Assembly: GCA_029555385.1 (NCBI GenBank) | Contig: JAKPSH010000087.1 | Location: forward strand, 1 to 54,880 | Direction of reading: 5' to 3' | DNA from: Pseudomonadota bacterium | Lineage (GTDB): Bacteria; Bdellovibrionota_C; UBA2361; SZUA-149 | Length of the DNA: 54,880 nucleotides | Shown here: one piece after another, positions 7,827-15,527 of the stretch | Position numbering within the stretch: the stretch's first letter is position 1 | Layout of the letters: each line of letters begins with the position of its first letter | Translations under genes and position numbers: made by a program | The notes under the pieces: model-generated | Told to the model about the DNA's origin: nothing | The model's input: only the letters and a program-made list of their open reading frames with translations | Database searches by the model: none

Positions 7827-10169
7827 ATGAAGCCAGAGAGCAACAATCAGCTAACACGCCTTTGCTCACCGGGGATGCGGCGGCTTGTGCTCCGTCTGGG
7901 TCTGGCCGCGGAAGATCAGATAAAGAAAATCGAACACCAAGCATGCGGACGCATGCTGCTTGCCGCTTTGGCTGACGCAGGGATGCTAAATGAAGACAGC
8001 GCGCTGGAAAAAGTGGCGAAAGACCTTTCGCTTCCATTGGTCCAACTGAACGATCCGGTAGTTGTGCGCCGTTACAGAAAGAGCAGTTTGCTCGCGCGCT
8101 TTGATCATAATTTTGCACAGAAATATTGCTGTGTGCCGTTGGAAGAGAAGGAAGGAACTGTGGTGGTGGTTATGGCAGATCCGCTCGATGGCGAAGCAAT
8201 AGCCGCGCTCAAATTTATGCTGGGCGGGAGTCTGCAGATTGCTTTAGGCAAGGAGAAGGAAATTCTCGCACTGCTGGGCAAGTATGCTGACTCGCGCTTA
8301 ATGGAGGAGGCTGCCGCAAGTGCTCAGTCCGATTCGCGTCAGGGCGGTTCAGCGGAGAGCGAGAGCGAAGACAGCGAACAATTGATGATGGCAGGTTCTG
8401 AATCCGCTCCCGTCGTGCGCCTGGTGCAGAAGATTCTCAATGACGCTGTGGAGCAGCAGGCAAGCGATATCCATCTTGAGCCAGGACCGGAAAGCTTGGA
8501 CGTGCGCTTTCGTGTTGATGGTGTCTTGGGTTCTCACACAATGGTACCAAAGAATCTTCAGAACTACGTGCTGACCCGTCTGAAGATTCTCAGCGGCATG
8601 GATATTACGATCCGCCGTCGACCACAGGATGGGCGCTTTACATTGCGTTCGGGGCAGAACGCAGGAGGCGACGCCCGCGTGTCATCGGTGCCGACTCCTT
8701 ACGGTGAGAAACTGGTCGTCCGTCTGCTGCAAACCGGCATTACTGGGGTCTCGCTGGAGGAATTGGGTATGCCGCCGGAGATGCTGGCGCAGTTCGCCGG
8801 TGTACTTGCGGCCCGTGATCGGATGGTCATTGTCACCGGCCCTACAGGGTCCGGCAAGTCGACGACGCTTTATGCCGCAATCATGACACTGCAAAATGGC
8901 GCCCACAACATTATTACCGTCGAGGATCCAATTGAATACCGCATTGAAGGCATCACACAAATGCAGGTCGATCAGAAGTCGGGCATGACATTTGCGTCCG
9001 GACTCCGTTCTATCCTGCGACAGGATCCGGATATTATTATGGTCGGAGAAATACGGGATGCGGAAACGGCGCAGATTGGCTTTCAGGCGGCCCAGACAGG
9101 GCACTTGGTTTTGACTACCCTGCATACAAACAGCGCAGCTTCAGCCGTGGTCAGACTGCTTGATTTGGGTATCGAGCCGTACATCATTTCGGCTTCACTC
9201 GGTGCCGTGCTTGCGCAGCGGCTGGTGCGCCGGTTGTGCAGCTTCTGCTGCCGCGAGCTGAGTGAGGCAGAAGCAGCAGCGCTGAGCCGGAACTGCGGCA
9301 TTGCCGGACCAAATCTGCGTGCTGCGGTAGGTTGTCCGCAGTGCGAGAATACCGGGTACGGCGGCCGGATCGGGTTGTACTCGCTGCTTGTGATTAATGC
9401 CGAAATGCGCGAGCTGATTCGCCAGGGTGCGAGCGAGGCGCAGCTTGAGGAAAACGGCAACCGTTATGGTTTATTGGAGTTAACAGATTCCGGACGCAAA
9501 CTTGTGGAGCAAGGTGTCACCACCATCGAAGAGATGGAACGCGTGCTAGGAAAGACTGTCAGTCCGGGCAAAACTGCGGCGGAAACAAATATTTCTCCAC
9601 CGGCAGCAACTGGCGGCGAGGTATCCACCATGGACGAGTTGCTCGGTTCATTTATTTCCGGAGTGGAGGGAGTGCTTGAACATGAGCCGCTGCGGCAAAA
9701 GCCAGGAGAGGTGAGTTGTGCCCCGGGTGCCGCAGATGGAGATGAGACCTCAGTAACGGAACTCGCCCGCACATATCGACTGGGTGCTTCGCCGGCTGCG
9801 GCACGGCAGCGCGTGCTGCTTGTTGATGATGACGATGGCGTGCGGTTCGTTATTGCCCGGGCTTTGAGCAAGGCGGGCTATGAGGTATGCGAAGCAGTTG
9901 ATGGCATCGATGCACTGGAAAAACTGGAGAGCTTTGCGCCAAATATCATCGTTAGCGATCTGCTGATGCCGCGTTTGGATGGAGAGGAGTTTGCTCTTCG
10001 ACTGCGTGTGCTGGACAAGACAAGAAGTATTCCCTTGATTGTGCTCAGCGCGTCGGACAGTGATGCAAACGAGATCCGCCTGCTCCAGTCCGGGGCGTCC
10101 GATTTCGTCAGCAAGGCGTCATCGCCTGCGGTGCTCATTGCGCGGATTCAAAAGCTTCTGAGAACCTAG
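7827..10169 (+). CDS. PilB/GspE-type secretion ATPase fused to a response-regulator receiver
   Basis: A 780-residue hybrid. Residues about 15-160 are an MshEN/GSPII_E_N-type domain, which in related ATPases binds c-di-GMP. Residues about 190-580 are the type IV pilus extension / type II secretion hexameric ATPase: Walker A GPTGSGKSTT (338-347), Walker B region DPDIIMVGEIRDAETA (about 398-413) and the zinc tetracysteine (C471-x2-C474 with the CPQC pair near 505). After a 90-residue low-complexity linker, residues about 662-780 are a CheY-like receiver with the acidic cluster VDDDDG, phospho-Asp711 (VSDLLMP) and the conserved Ser/Lys switch positions. A typical PilB has about 560 residues, so the receiver is an addition. 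A histidine kinase gene directly precedes it. Confidence 0.92.
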   Translation: MKPESNNQLTRLCSPGMRRLVLRLGLAAEDQIKKIEHQACGRMLLAALADAGMLNEDSALEKVAKDLSLPLVQLNDPVVVRRYRKSSLLARFDHNFAQKYCCVPLEEKEGTVVVVMADPLDGEAIAALKFMLGGSLQIALGKEKEILALLGKYADSRLMEEAAASAQSDSRQGGSAESESEDSEQLMMAGSESAPVVRLVQKILNDAVEQQASDIHLEPGPESLDVRFRVDGVLGSHTMVPKNLQNYVLTRLKILSGMDITIRRRPQDGRFTLRSGQNAGGDARVSSVPTPYGEKLVVRLLQTGITGVSLEELGMPPEMLAQFAGVLAARDRMVIVTGPTGSGKSTTLYAAIMTLQNGAHNIITVEDPIEYRIEGITQMQVDQKSGMTFASGLRSILRQDPDIIMVGEIRDAETAQIGFQAAQTGHLVLTTLHTNSAASAVVRLLDLGIEPYIISASLGAVLAQRLVRRLCSFCCRELSEAEAAALSRNCGIAGPNLRAAVGCPQCENTGYGGRIGLYSLLVINAEMRELIRQGASEAQLEENGNRYGLLELTDSGRKLVEQGVTTIEEMERVLGKTVSPGKTAAETNISPPAATGGEVSTMDELLGSFISGVEGVLEHEPLRQKPGEVSCAPGAADGDETSVTELARTYRLGASPAAARQRVLLVDDDDGVRFVIARALSKAGYEVCEAVDGIDALEKLESFAPNIIVSDLLMPRLDGEEFALRLRVLDKTRSIPLIVLSASDSDANEIRLLQSGASDFVSKASSPAVLIARIQKLLRT

Positions 10170-10423
10170 GCCGGGGCAGTGTACGTTGTAAGGATTCAAT
10201 AGTGTGGCGCTCCGGGTACATCAGCTTAACGGCAGCAGCGGAGGCTGCCGGACGGCGAGCTGGCCCTTCATACGCAGCCGGTGGGAGCGATCCGCTATAA
10301 CTCTGGCATGATGCACCAGGCGCCAACTAGGGCATAACATCATTAGGGGGCGCGGGGTGTGTCATGTTAAGCTCCTGGAATTGCTCGGAAAAGGGTTGAA
10401 AAGCGGCCAAGGGTTCGGGGGTT

Positions 10424-11377
10424 ATGAGTAAAACCGGTCAAAAAGTTCAAGTCTCCGGCGAGGAGCTTGAGGTCGAGGTCGATGGATCAACAGAACAGCA
10501 TTATGTCTCGGTCTCCGGCATCCGCATCCGGTTGGCCAAGCCGTATGTGCTGGACTTTGAGTGGGTCGGCAACAAGCCGGTGCTGAATCAGCTTCGCGCC
10601 TCGTGGTTTTGCAGCCACGAAGGCGAGAAGCCGATGAACCCGCGGCTAGTAGGCAAACCAGGTGTAGGAAAAACAGCGCTGGCTTATGCGGCTGGAAAAA
10701 CACTTGGTCTTCCGGTTTACTTTTTTCAGGGAACGGCTGATACGACGCCCAACGACTTAATGATCACGCCGCTAGTTGTCGAAACCGCCAAAGATATGTC
10801 CAAAGTCGAATATATCGCGAGTACGGTAATTTCGGCGATGATTGTCGGCGGTGTGTGCATTCTCGATGAAGGCAACCGCATGCAGGAGAAAGCCTGGGCG
10901 TCTCTTGCACCGCTGCTTGATTCCCGGCGTTATATTGAGTCAGTATCCGTCGGACTGATGCTTAGGGCGCATAAGAATTTCCGCTTTGTGGCGACGATGA
11001 ACGATGATGCGTCGTGTTTTGACCTGCCGGAGTATATCAATTCCCGGCTTCATCCGTACATCGGTCTGGATTTTCCGGATCGCTCCGAAGAGCGGAAGAT
11101 TCTCGAAGTCAACCTGCCGTTTACAGATCCGGTGGTGCTTGACTACACTGCCGACTTTTTGGCGCTGGCCCGCAAAGAGGGCGAGGAATATACGCCCCGC
11201 GACGGCATTCATATCGCCAATTACGCGGGAAAGTTGGTTGATTTCGAAGCGCACTCCGGACGGGATCTCGACCCCGGCGAAGCCGTGGTGCTCGCCATCG
11301 AACAAATCCTCGGCATCCGACAAGCCCGCTACATGAAGCAGATTCTGTGGCGCGAACGTGCTGTGACGAAAAGTTAA
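10424..11377 (+). CDS. MoxR/CbbQ-like AAA+ ATPase
   Basis: A 317-residue AAA+ ATPase of the AAA_5 type used in CbbQ, NorQ and MoxR remodelling chaperones. Walker A is GKPGVGKTA (77-85), the Walker B region is CILDEGNRM (about 145-153), sensor 1 is FVATMNDD, and an arginine-rich SRLHPYIGLDFPDR follows. The first 60 residues form a family-atypical N-terminal extension. MoxR proteins normally act with a VWA-domain partner encoded next door, and none is seen here: the next gene is a convergent peptidoglycan enzyme. The client therefore remains unknown. It stands alone, 254 bases after the PilB-receiver gene. Confidence 0.85.
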   Translation: MSKTGQKVQVSGEELEVEVDGSTEQHYVSVSGIRIRLAKPYVLDFEWVGNKPVLNQLRASWFCSHEGEKPMNPRLVGKPGVGKTALAYAAGKTLGLPVYFFQGTADTTPNDLMITPLVVETAKDMSKVEYIASTVISAMIVGGVCILDEGNRMQEKAWASLAPLLDSRRYIESVSVGLMLRAHKNFRFVATMNDDASCFDLPEYINSRLHPYIGLDFPDRSEERKILEVNLPFTDPVVLDYTADFLALARKEGEEYTPRDGIHIANYAGKLVDFEAHSGRDLDPGEAVVLAIEQILGIRQARYMKQILWRERAVTKS

Positions 11378-11405
11378 ACATCTTTTACCGATTGTTCGGG
11401 AACGC

Positions 11406-12668
11406 TTATCGGCTTGGCGCCGCGAGTGCGCGGGATGCCTGCGCAAACTCAAGTTCCACAGACAGAGCTTCGGCGAGTTGTTCCCCGGTAATTGTTCCTT
11501 TCGCCTGCATGCGCCGCAGGACGGTGTTAAGCTGCCGCCGGCGAACTTGGCGCTTTAAGTACTGAGTGTTCCAAGCCTTGCGCGGCGAGCGCAGAATACT
11601 TGCCAGCCAAGCTGCCTCGACCAGCGAAAGCTCTGCCGGGTCTTTCGCAAAATATGCGGCTGCTGCGTTTTTAGCACCATAGATTCCAGGACCCCATTCG
11701 ACGATGTTTAAATAGAGTTCAAGAACCCGCCCCTTACCCAATTCGCGATCGAGTTCCACCGCATACAGCAGCTCGCGCAATTTGCGCGCATAGCTGCGGT
11801 CGTTGTCGAGAAACAAGTTCTTGGCAAGCTGCTGGCTGAGCGTGCTTGCTCCGCGAAACAAGCCGCGTTTGGTCTTATTTTGCTCCATCGCTTCAGTAAT
11901 GTTGCCGAGGTCGTAGCCGGGGTGGTGGTAAAACGCGCCGTCTTCTGCGGCCATAACTGCCTGTGCCAGCAGACTGCCGAGGGTGCGCAGCGGCATCCAG
12001 GACGGCGTTCCTTCCCCGCTGATTATCTTTTGCGGTTTGCCTGATGCGTCTTTGCCGGGATATGCAAACTCTCCATGGCGGTATCGTTGCTCGTCGACAA
12101 GTCCCGCGACGGCAAAATCTTTAATCTGGGGTTTGAAAACAAGAAAAAGCTCCGGCCACTCGAAGGTCCCAGCCGCCGAGATGACTCCTGAGACTTTTGC
12201 CTGCGCTGCTTCGGGAACAATCGAGCGCAGAGCATGGTAAATATCTGCTATTGGTGTTTCCGGGAGGACAAAAGAACCTGTTGCCGCATTGAGTTTCCAT
12301 GTTGTTGAAAGTTCGCCCTGGATACCCTCAAAGTTGATGCGTCCATCAAAGCGGTTGTGTTTAAACGTGCCCTCGATAAAAGCGCTGCTTGACCTTAGTG
12401 CCGCCGGTGCCAAACGGGAATTGCGGTAACGGCAGTCGATGCAAGAGGCATGGATTGCTATGCCAGACGGCGCATGCCCCGTCTTAAGCAGTATGCGGCC
12501 AAAGGGTGTGGGAATCCCGGATTGCTGCTCTGCTGGTGCAGCCTTGCGATGCGTCAGGTAGCGGATGCCGCGGGCATACACTCCAGGGTCACGCAAAGCG
12601 AAGTAAAGCACGATCGTGCAGAGCACTCCGAGCAAAAGAAAGTATAGCTTGTGCAGAAACGGTGTCAT
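11406..12668 (-). CDS. GT51 peptidoglycan glycosyltransferase with N-terminal extension
   Basis: Polymerises lipid II into glycan strands on the periplasmic side of the inner membrane. A single membrane helix (about 9-25) anchors the 420-residue protein. The GT51 domain (about 225-400) has all the signature blocks: EDGAFYHH (catalytic Glu242), GASTLSQQLAKN (273-284), RKLRELLYAVELD (Glu299) and GRVLELYLNIVEWG. There is no transpeptidase domain, so it is monofunctional like MtgA. Residues 40-220 are an extra beta-rich periplasmic region (GRINFEGIQGEL, VSGVISAAGTFEW) reminiscent of AsmA-like repeats; MtgA itself is only about 240 residues long. Convergent with the AAA+ gene, 28 bases apart. Confidence 0.9.
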   Translation of the reverse strand: MTPFLHKLYFLLLGVLCTIVLYFALRDPGVYARGIRYLTHRKAAPAEQQSGIPTPFGRILLKTGHAPSGIAIHASCIDCRYRNSRLAPAALRSSSAFIEGTFKHNRFDGRINFEGIQGELSTTWKLNAATGSFVLPETPIADIYHALRSIVPEAAQAKVSGVISAAGTFEWPELFLVFKPQIKDFAVAGLVDEQRYRHGEFAYPGKDASGKPQKIISGEGTPSWMPLRTLGSLLAQAVMAAEDGAFYHHPGYDLGNITEAMEQNKTKRGLFRGASTLSQQLAKNLFLDNDRSYARKLRELLYAVELDRELGKGRVLELYLNIVEWGPGIYGAKNAAAAYFAKDPAELSLVEAAWLASILRSPRKAWNTQYLKRQVRRRQLNTVLRRMQAKGTITGEQLAEALSVELEFAQASRALAAPSR

Positions 12669-13045
12669 GGGCTTCAGAATTCAAGTAAAGGCGGGAATTG
12701 CGCAAGCTTAAGAAAGCAAAGCCGAGGAAATAAACGGATAAATTTACCTGGACTCGCCGAAAAAGGGGCTGTGGCGGCGGGCGCAATCCCCTGCGGTTAG
12801 TCCTCAGGGCTATTGCGTACTTTTAACACCGCTAAACAGCATCCAAAGATCTGTAAGTCACCTTTACTCGCCTTATTGGGCGCGGTGATATATATATTGA
12901 GCAAAAGAGATGTTTTATGGCATTGGTCCTTTCGCTGCCTTCGAAAGGTAATCAGTCATATTGTGTAATTACAAGGACTTCGAATTTAGGCTGTAATGCG
13001 CAGCTTTTGCTATTACTTTCGGCGGAAAACGTTTAGATAGACCCC
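12669..13045. other. Gene-free stretch between divergent genes
   Basis: About 377 bases separating the divergent glycosyltransferase (minus) and Ser/Thr kinase operon (plus), so it should contain both promoters. It is AT-richer than its surroundings, with an alternating tatatatat run near 12888-12898. A 39-codon open frame starting at 12917 exists but has no convincing ribosome site. I see no RNA gene or strong hairpin. Confidence 0.5.
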
Positions 13046-14791
13046 GTGGATACTAATTTTATCGGAAAATATGAGATTGTCTCTACGCTTGGGCGGGGCT
13101 CGATGGGCGTAGTGTATAAAGGGCGGGACCCTGAAATTGGCAGGCTTGTAGCAATTAAGACGCTGAAGTCGATGTTTATGGGCAATGACCCCGCAGGAAA
13201 CGAAGCGCTGCAGCGTTTCCGGCAGGAAGCCCGCTCCGCAGGGCGGCTGCACCACCCCAATATTGTGACAATCTTCGAGGCAGGCCGCACCGATAACGGT
13301 TCGCCCTATATCGCGATGGAATATATCGAGGGCACAAGTCTCGAGGCCCGCATTGCCGAACAAGGGCCGTTGGATCCGCTTGCTGCGCTTCATTATTTGG
13401 CCCAGATTGCCAGTGCGATAGATTATGCGCACATGCAGAATGTAATTCATCGCGATATCAAGCCGAGCAATGTTTTGATTGATGGTGCGCAACGGTCGCA
13501 TCTGCTTGATTTTGGCGTGGCGAAGATGAGCGACACATCGCTTACTCCCGCCGGGACAGTGGTTGGGACGCCCAGTTATATGTCGCCGGAGCAGATTCGC
13601 GGGCAGACACTCGACGGCCGCACTGATATATTTTCACTTGCTGTCGTGACTTTTGAAGCGTTGACTGGCCTGCGGCCGTTCCCCGGCAACGATTTCACGA
13701 CTGTGGTCAGCAACATAATTCACAAAGAACCCCTATCTTTTCGTGAAGTCGGCTCAAGCCTGCCGCCGGAAGCGGAGAAAGCGCTTAAATGGGGACTGGC
13801 GAAAGACCGTCAGGAACGCTGCGCAAGCGCACTGGAGTTCATGGCCAGCCTTGCGCGCGCAATCGGGCAGACGATAGACGGCAGTGGATTAATCGGCGGA
13901 TATGACGGGTCAAAAACCTGGAGCGCCGACGCTAAACCTGCCCAGCATACTCTTGGCGGTTCCTACCAGGGAATTGCGAGTCTTAACCTCGGCCAGAACT
14001 GGGCCAATGAGAAAGAAGCGGCGGTTGCGCCGGATAAGCCGCAGGAGATCCCATCCGCTGCACCGGCAGTAAAAAGCAGCAGGCCAGCCAGGAAAGCACC
14101 GACGCTTGGCGGCTCGCGGCTGCGGCTTCGCCAGACAATTTATTATGGACTGGCGGCAGGCTTTCTTGCAGCAGCAGCATTATTGTTCTTATGGCAGCCG
14201 GGAGGATTGGTGCAGTTTGACCAGGCGAATGAGCAGGAGCAGGTCGTGGTGCCCGCGGGGGAGCTGGCCGGTCGGGACGTAGTCGCTCCACCGCCGGCAA
14301 TGGATGCTGCGCCAGCGCAGACTCCCGCAGCGCAGGCCGAAAACGTCGTCCGTCAGGTGCCGCCGGGAGGCTTTTCGCCGGAAGTCGTTGCCGGGTTGCG
14401 TGATGATGAGCTTGCTGTTCTGCTGCGCTGGAACGGGACGGATAGCGCAACGCTGCGTCTCCTTGCTGTGGAGGCCGCCAAGCGCGCCAAGCCGGATTTC
14501 CTTTCGGCACTGCTTAGTATGCTGCGTCATCAAGATTTTGTCGTCCGTGCCGAGGCGGCCAAGGCGTTAGCCAAGGGAAGTTTTGCGCAGGATGAGCAAG
14601 CGGTGCAGGAGCTTGCCCGCGCTCTGGAAGATCCCGAACCTGCTGTTCGTGGGTTTGCTGCGCGGGCTCTCGCTGTTTCCAAAAACGCCAAGGCTAGGAC
14701 GGCGCTTGAGGCGCGCTTGCAGTCTGAGACTAGTGAGGTGGTGCTGAAAGTAATTAAAGATTCTTTGGTCCGGCTGCGGCAGCAGGGATGA
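13046..14791 (+). CDS. Transmembrane Ser/Thr protein kinase with C-terminal HEAT repeats
   Basis: A 581-residue Hanks-type kinase with a GTG start. The catalytic domain (about 8-270) has the glycine loop LGRGSMGVVY (15-24), AIKTLK, catalytic HRDIKPSN (His135-Asp137), DFGVAK (Asp155) and SPEQ in place of APE. After a linker, a single membrane helix lies at about residues 368-387. The C-terminal part outside the membrane has a Pro/Ala-rich stretch and then HEAT-like helical repeats (about 450-578), with DFVVRAEAAKALAKG and DPEPAVRGFAARAL. It is first in an operon with a LysM lipoprotein (16-base gap) and a second kinase, which points to an envelope-sensing signalling unit. Confidence 0.9.
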   Translation: MDTNFIGKYEIVSTLGRGSMGVVYKGRDPEIGRLVAIKTLKSMFMGNDPAGNEALQRFRQEARSAGRLHHPNIVTIFEAGRTDNGSPYIAMEYIEGTSLEARIAEQGPLDPLAALHYLAQIASAIDYAHMQNVIHRDIKPSNVLIDGAQRSHLLDFGVAKMSDTSLTPAGTVVGTPSYMSPEQIRGQTLDGRTDIFSLAVVTFEALTGLRPFPGNDFTTVVSNIIHKEPLSFREVGSSLPPEAEKALKWGLAKDRQERCASALEFMASLARAIGQTIDGSGLIGGYDGSKTWSADAKPAQHTLGGSYQGIASLNLGQNWANEKEAAVAPDKPQEIPSAAPAVKSSRPARKAPTLGGSRLRLRQTIYYGLAAGFLAAAALLFLWQPGGLVQFDQANEQEQVVVPAGELAGRDVVAPPPAMDAAPAQTPAAQAENVVRQVPPGGFSPEVVAGLRDDELAVLLRWNGTDSATLRLLAVEAAKRAKPDFLSALLSMLRHQDFVVRAEAAKALAKGSFAQDEQAVQELARALEDPEPAVRGFAARALAVSKNAKARTALEARLQSETSEVVLKVIKDSLVRLRQQG

Positions 14792-14807
14792 CCGGGAAGA
14801 GGGAAGT

Positions 14808-15521
14808 ATGAATGAGCAAAGTGGGCAGACAATGAAAAACGAAATAACAGTTAACAATCCTCGCCATTTTCTGTTTTCATATATCAGCATCGGGCACTTA
14901 GTTTGTACTCTGTTTTGCTCGTTGTTGCTGATGTTGACCGCATGCGCTCCCGGTACATCACAGCCGGAGGCGCCGCCTGCCGAGCCGCCAAGAGCGCCAG
15001 ATAACCTGGTTCACGTTATCCAGTATCCCGGAGAAACGCTGGGCATCATTGCTAAGTGGTATACCGGGAAAACAGAGAACTGGAATCTGATCGTGCAGGC
15101 GAATCCCGGAATTAAGCCGAACCGGCTGCGGCTTGGTCAGCATGTTATTATTCCGGCTGAGCTTTTAATTAAACGTGAGGTGCTGCCGAGAACAGCGGTA
15201 AAGATCTCTGTGCCGAAAACTGAGCCTTTAGGTGTTGAACCGCCGGCAGCGGATCCGTTTGGTATGTTGCCGACAGAAGGAGATACCGGAGCGCCGGAAA
15301 CAGCGCCTCCAGTCGCACCGCCGGTGCAAGCGGCGCCTCAAGTGGAGGCTCCGCGCGAAGTGCCAAAACTTGAGCTCGAAACTCAGCCTGTTCCATCAGC
15401 GCCCGCAGCGTCCCCTGATGCGGTGGCTGTTCCGCCAATGCCGCCTGAAGCCGCGAAACCGCGTCCGGCGGATCGAGACGCAGAGCGGGAACGGTTGTTG
15501 GACGAGCTGCTTTCTCAGTAG
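14808..15521 (+). CDS. LysM-domain lipoprotein
   Basis: Encodes 237 residues. A hydrophobic signal segment (about 24-43) ends in the lipobox LTAC with Cys46, so the mature protein is lipid-anchored. A single LysM domain follows at about 67-115 (HVIQYPGETLGIIAKWY ... LRLGQHVIIP), the fold that binds the glycan of peptidoglycan. The C-terminal 120 residues are Pro/Ala/Glu-rich and probably unstructured, ending in charged residues. The ATG at 14808 has agaggga upstream; an internal ATG at 14832 is an alternative. It lies between two transmembrane kinases with gaps of 16 and 6 bases, so it may present or sense cell wall in the same pathway (inference). Confidence 0.85.
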   Translation: MNEQSGQTMKNEITVNNPRHFLFSYISIGHLVCTLFCSLLLMLTACAPGTSQPEAPPAEPPRAPDNLVHVIQYPGETLGIIAKWYTGKTENWNLIVQANPGIKPNRLRLGQHVIIPAELLIKREVLPRTAVKISVPKTEPLGVEPPAADPFGMLPTEGDTGAPETAPPVAPPVQAAPQVEAPREVPKLELETQPVPSAPAASPDAVAVPPMPPEAAKPRPADRDAERERLLDELLSQ

Positions 15522-15527
15522 CCGGGG

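Noticed and set aside
10170..10423. Possible riboswitch before the AAA+ ATPase, since c-di-GMP sensing might fit the pilus ATPase next door
   Set aside because: The stretch lacks the conserved c-di-GMP-I core sequences, and no other known riboswitch motif was recognised.
12917..13036. 39-codon frame before the first kinase
   Set aside because: There is no convincing ribosome site and the peptide is Leu/Ser-rich without clear character.
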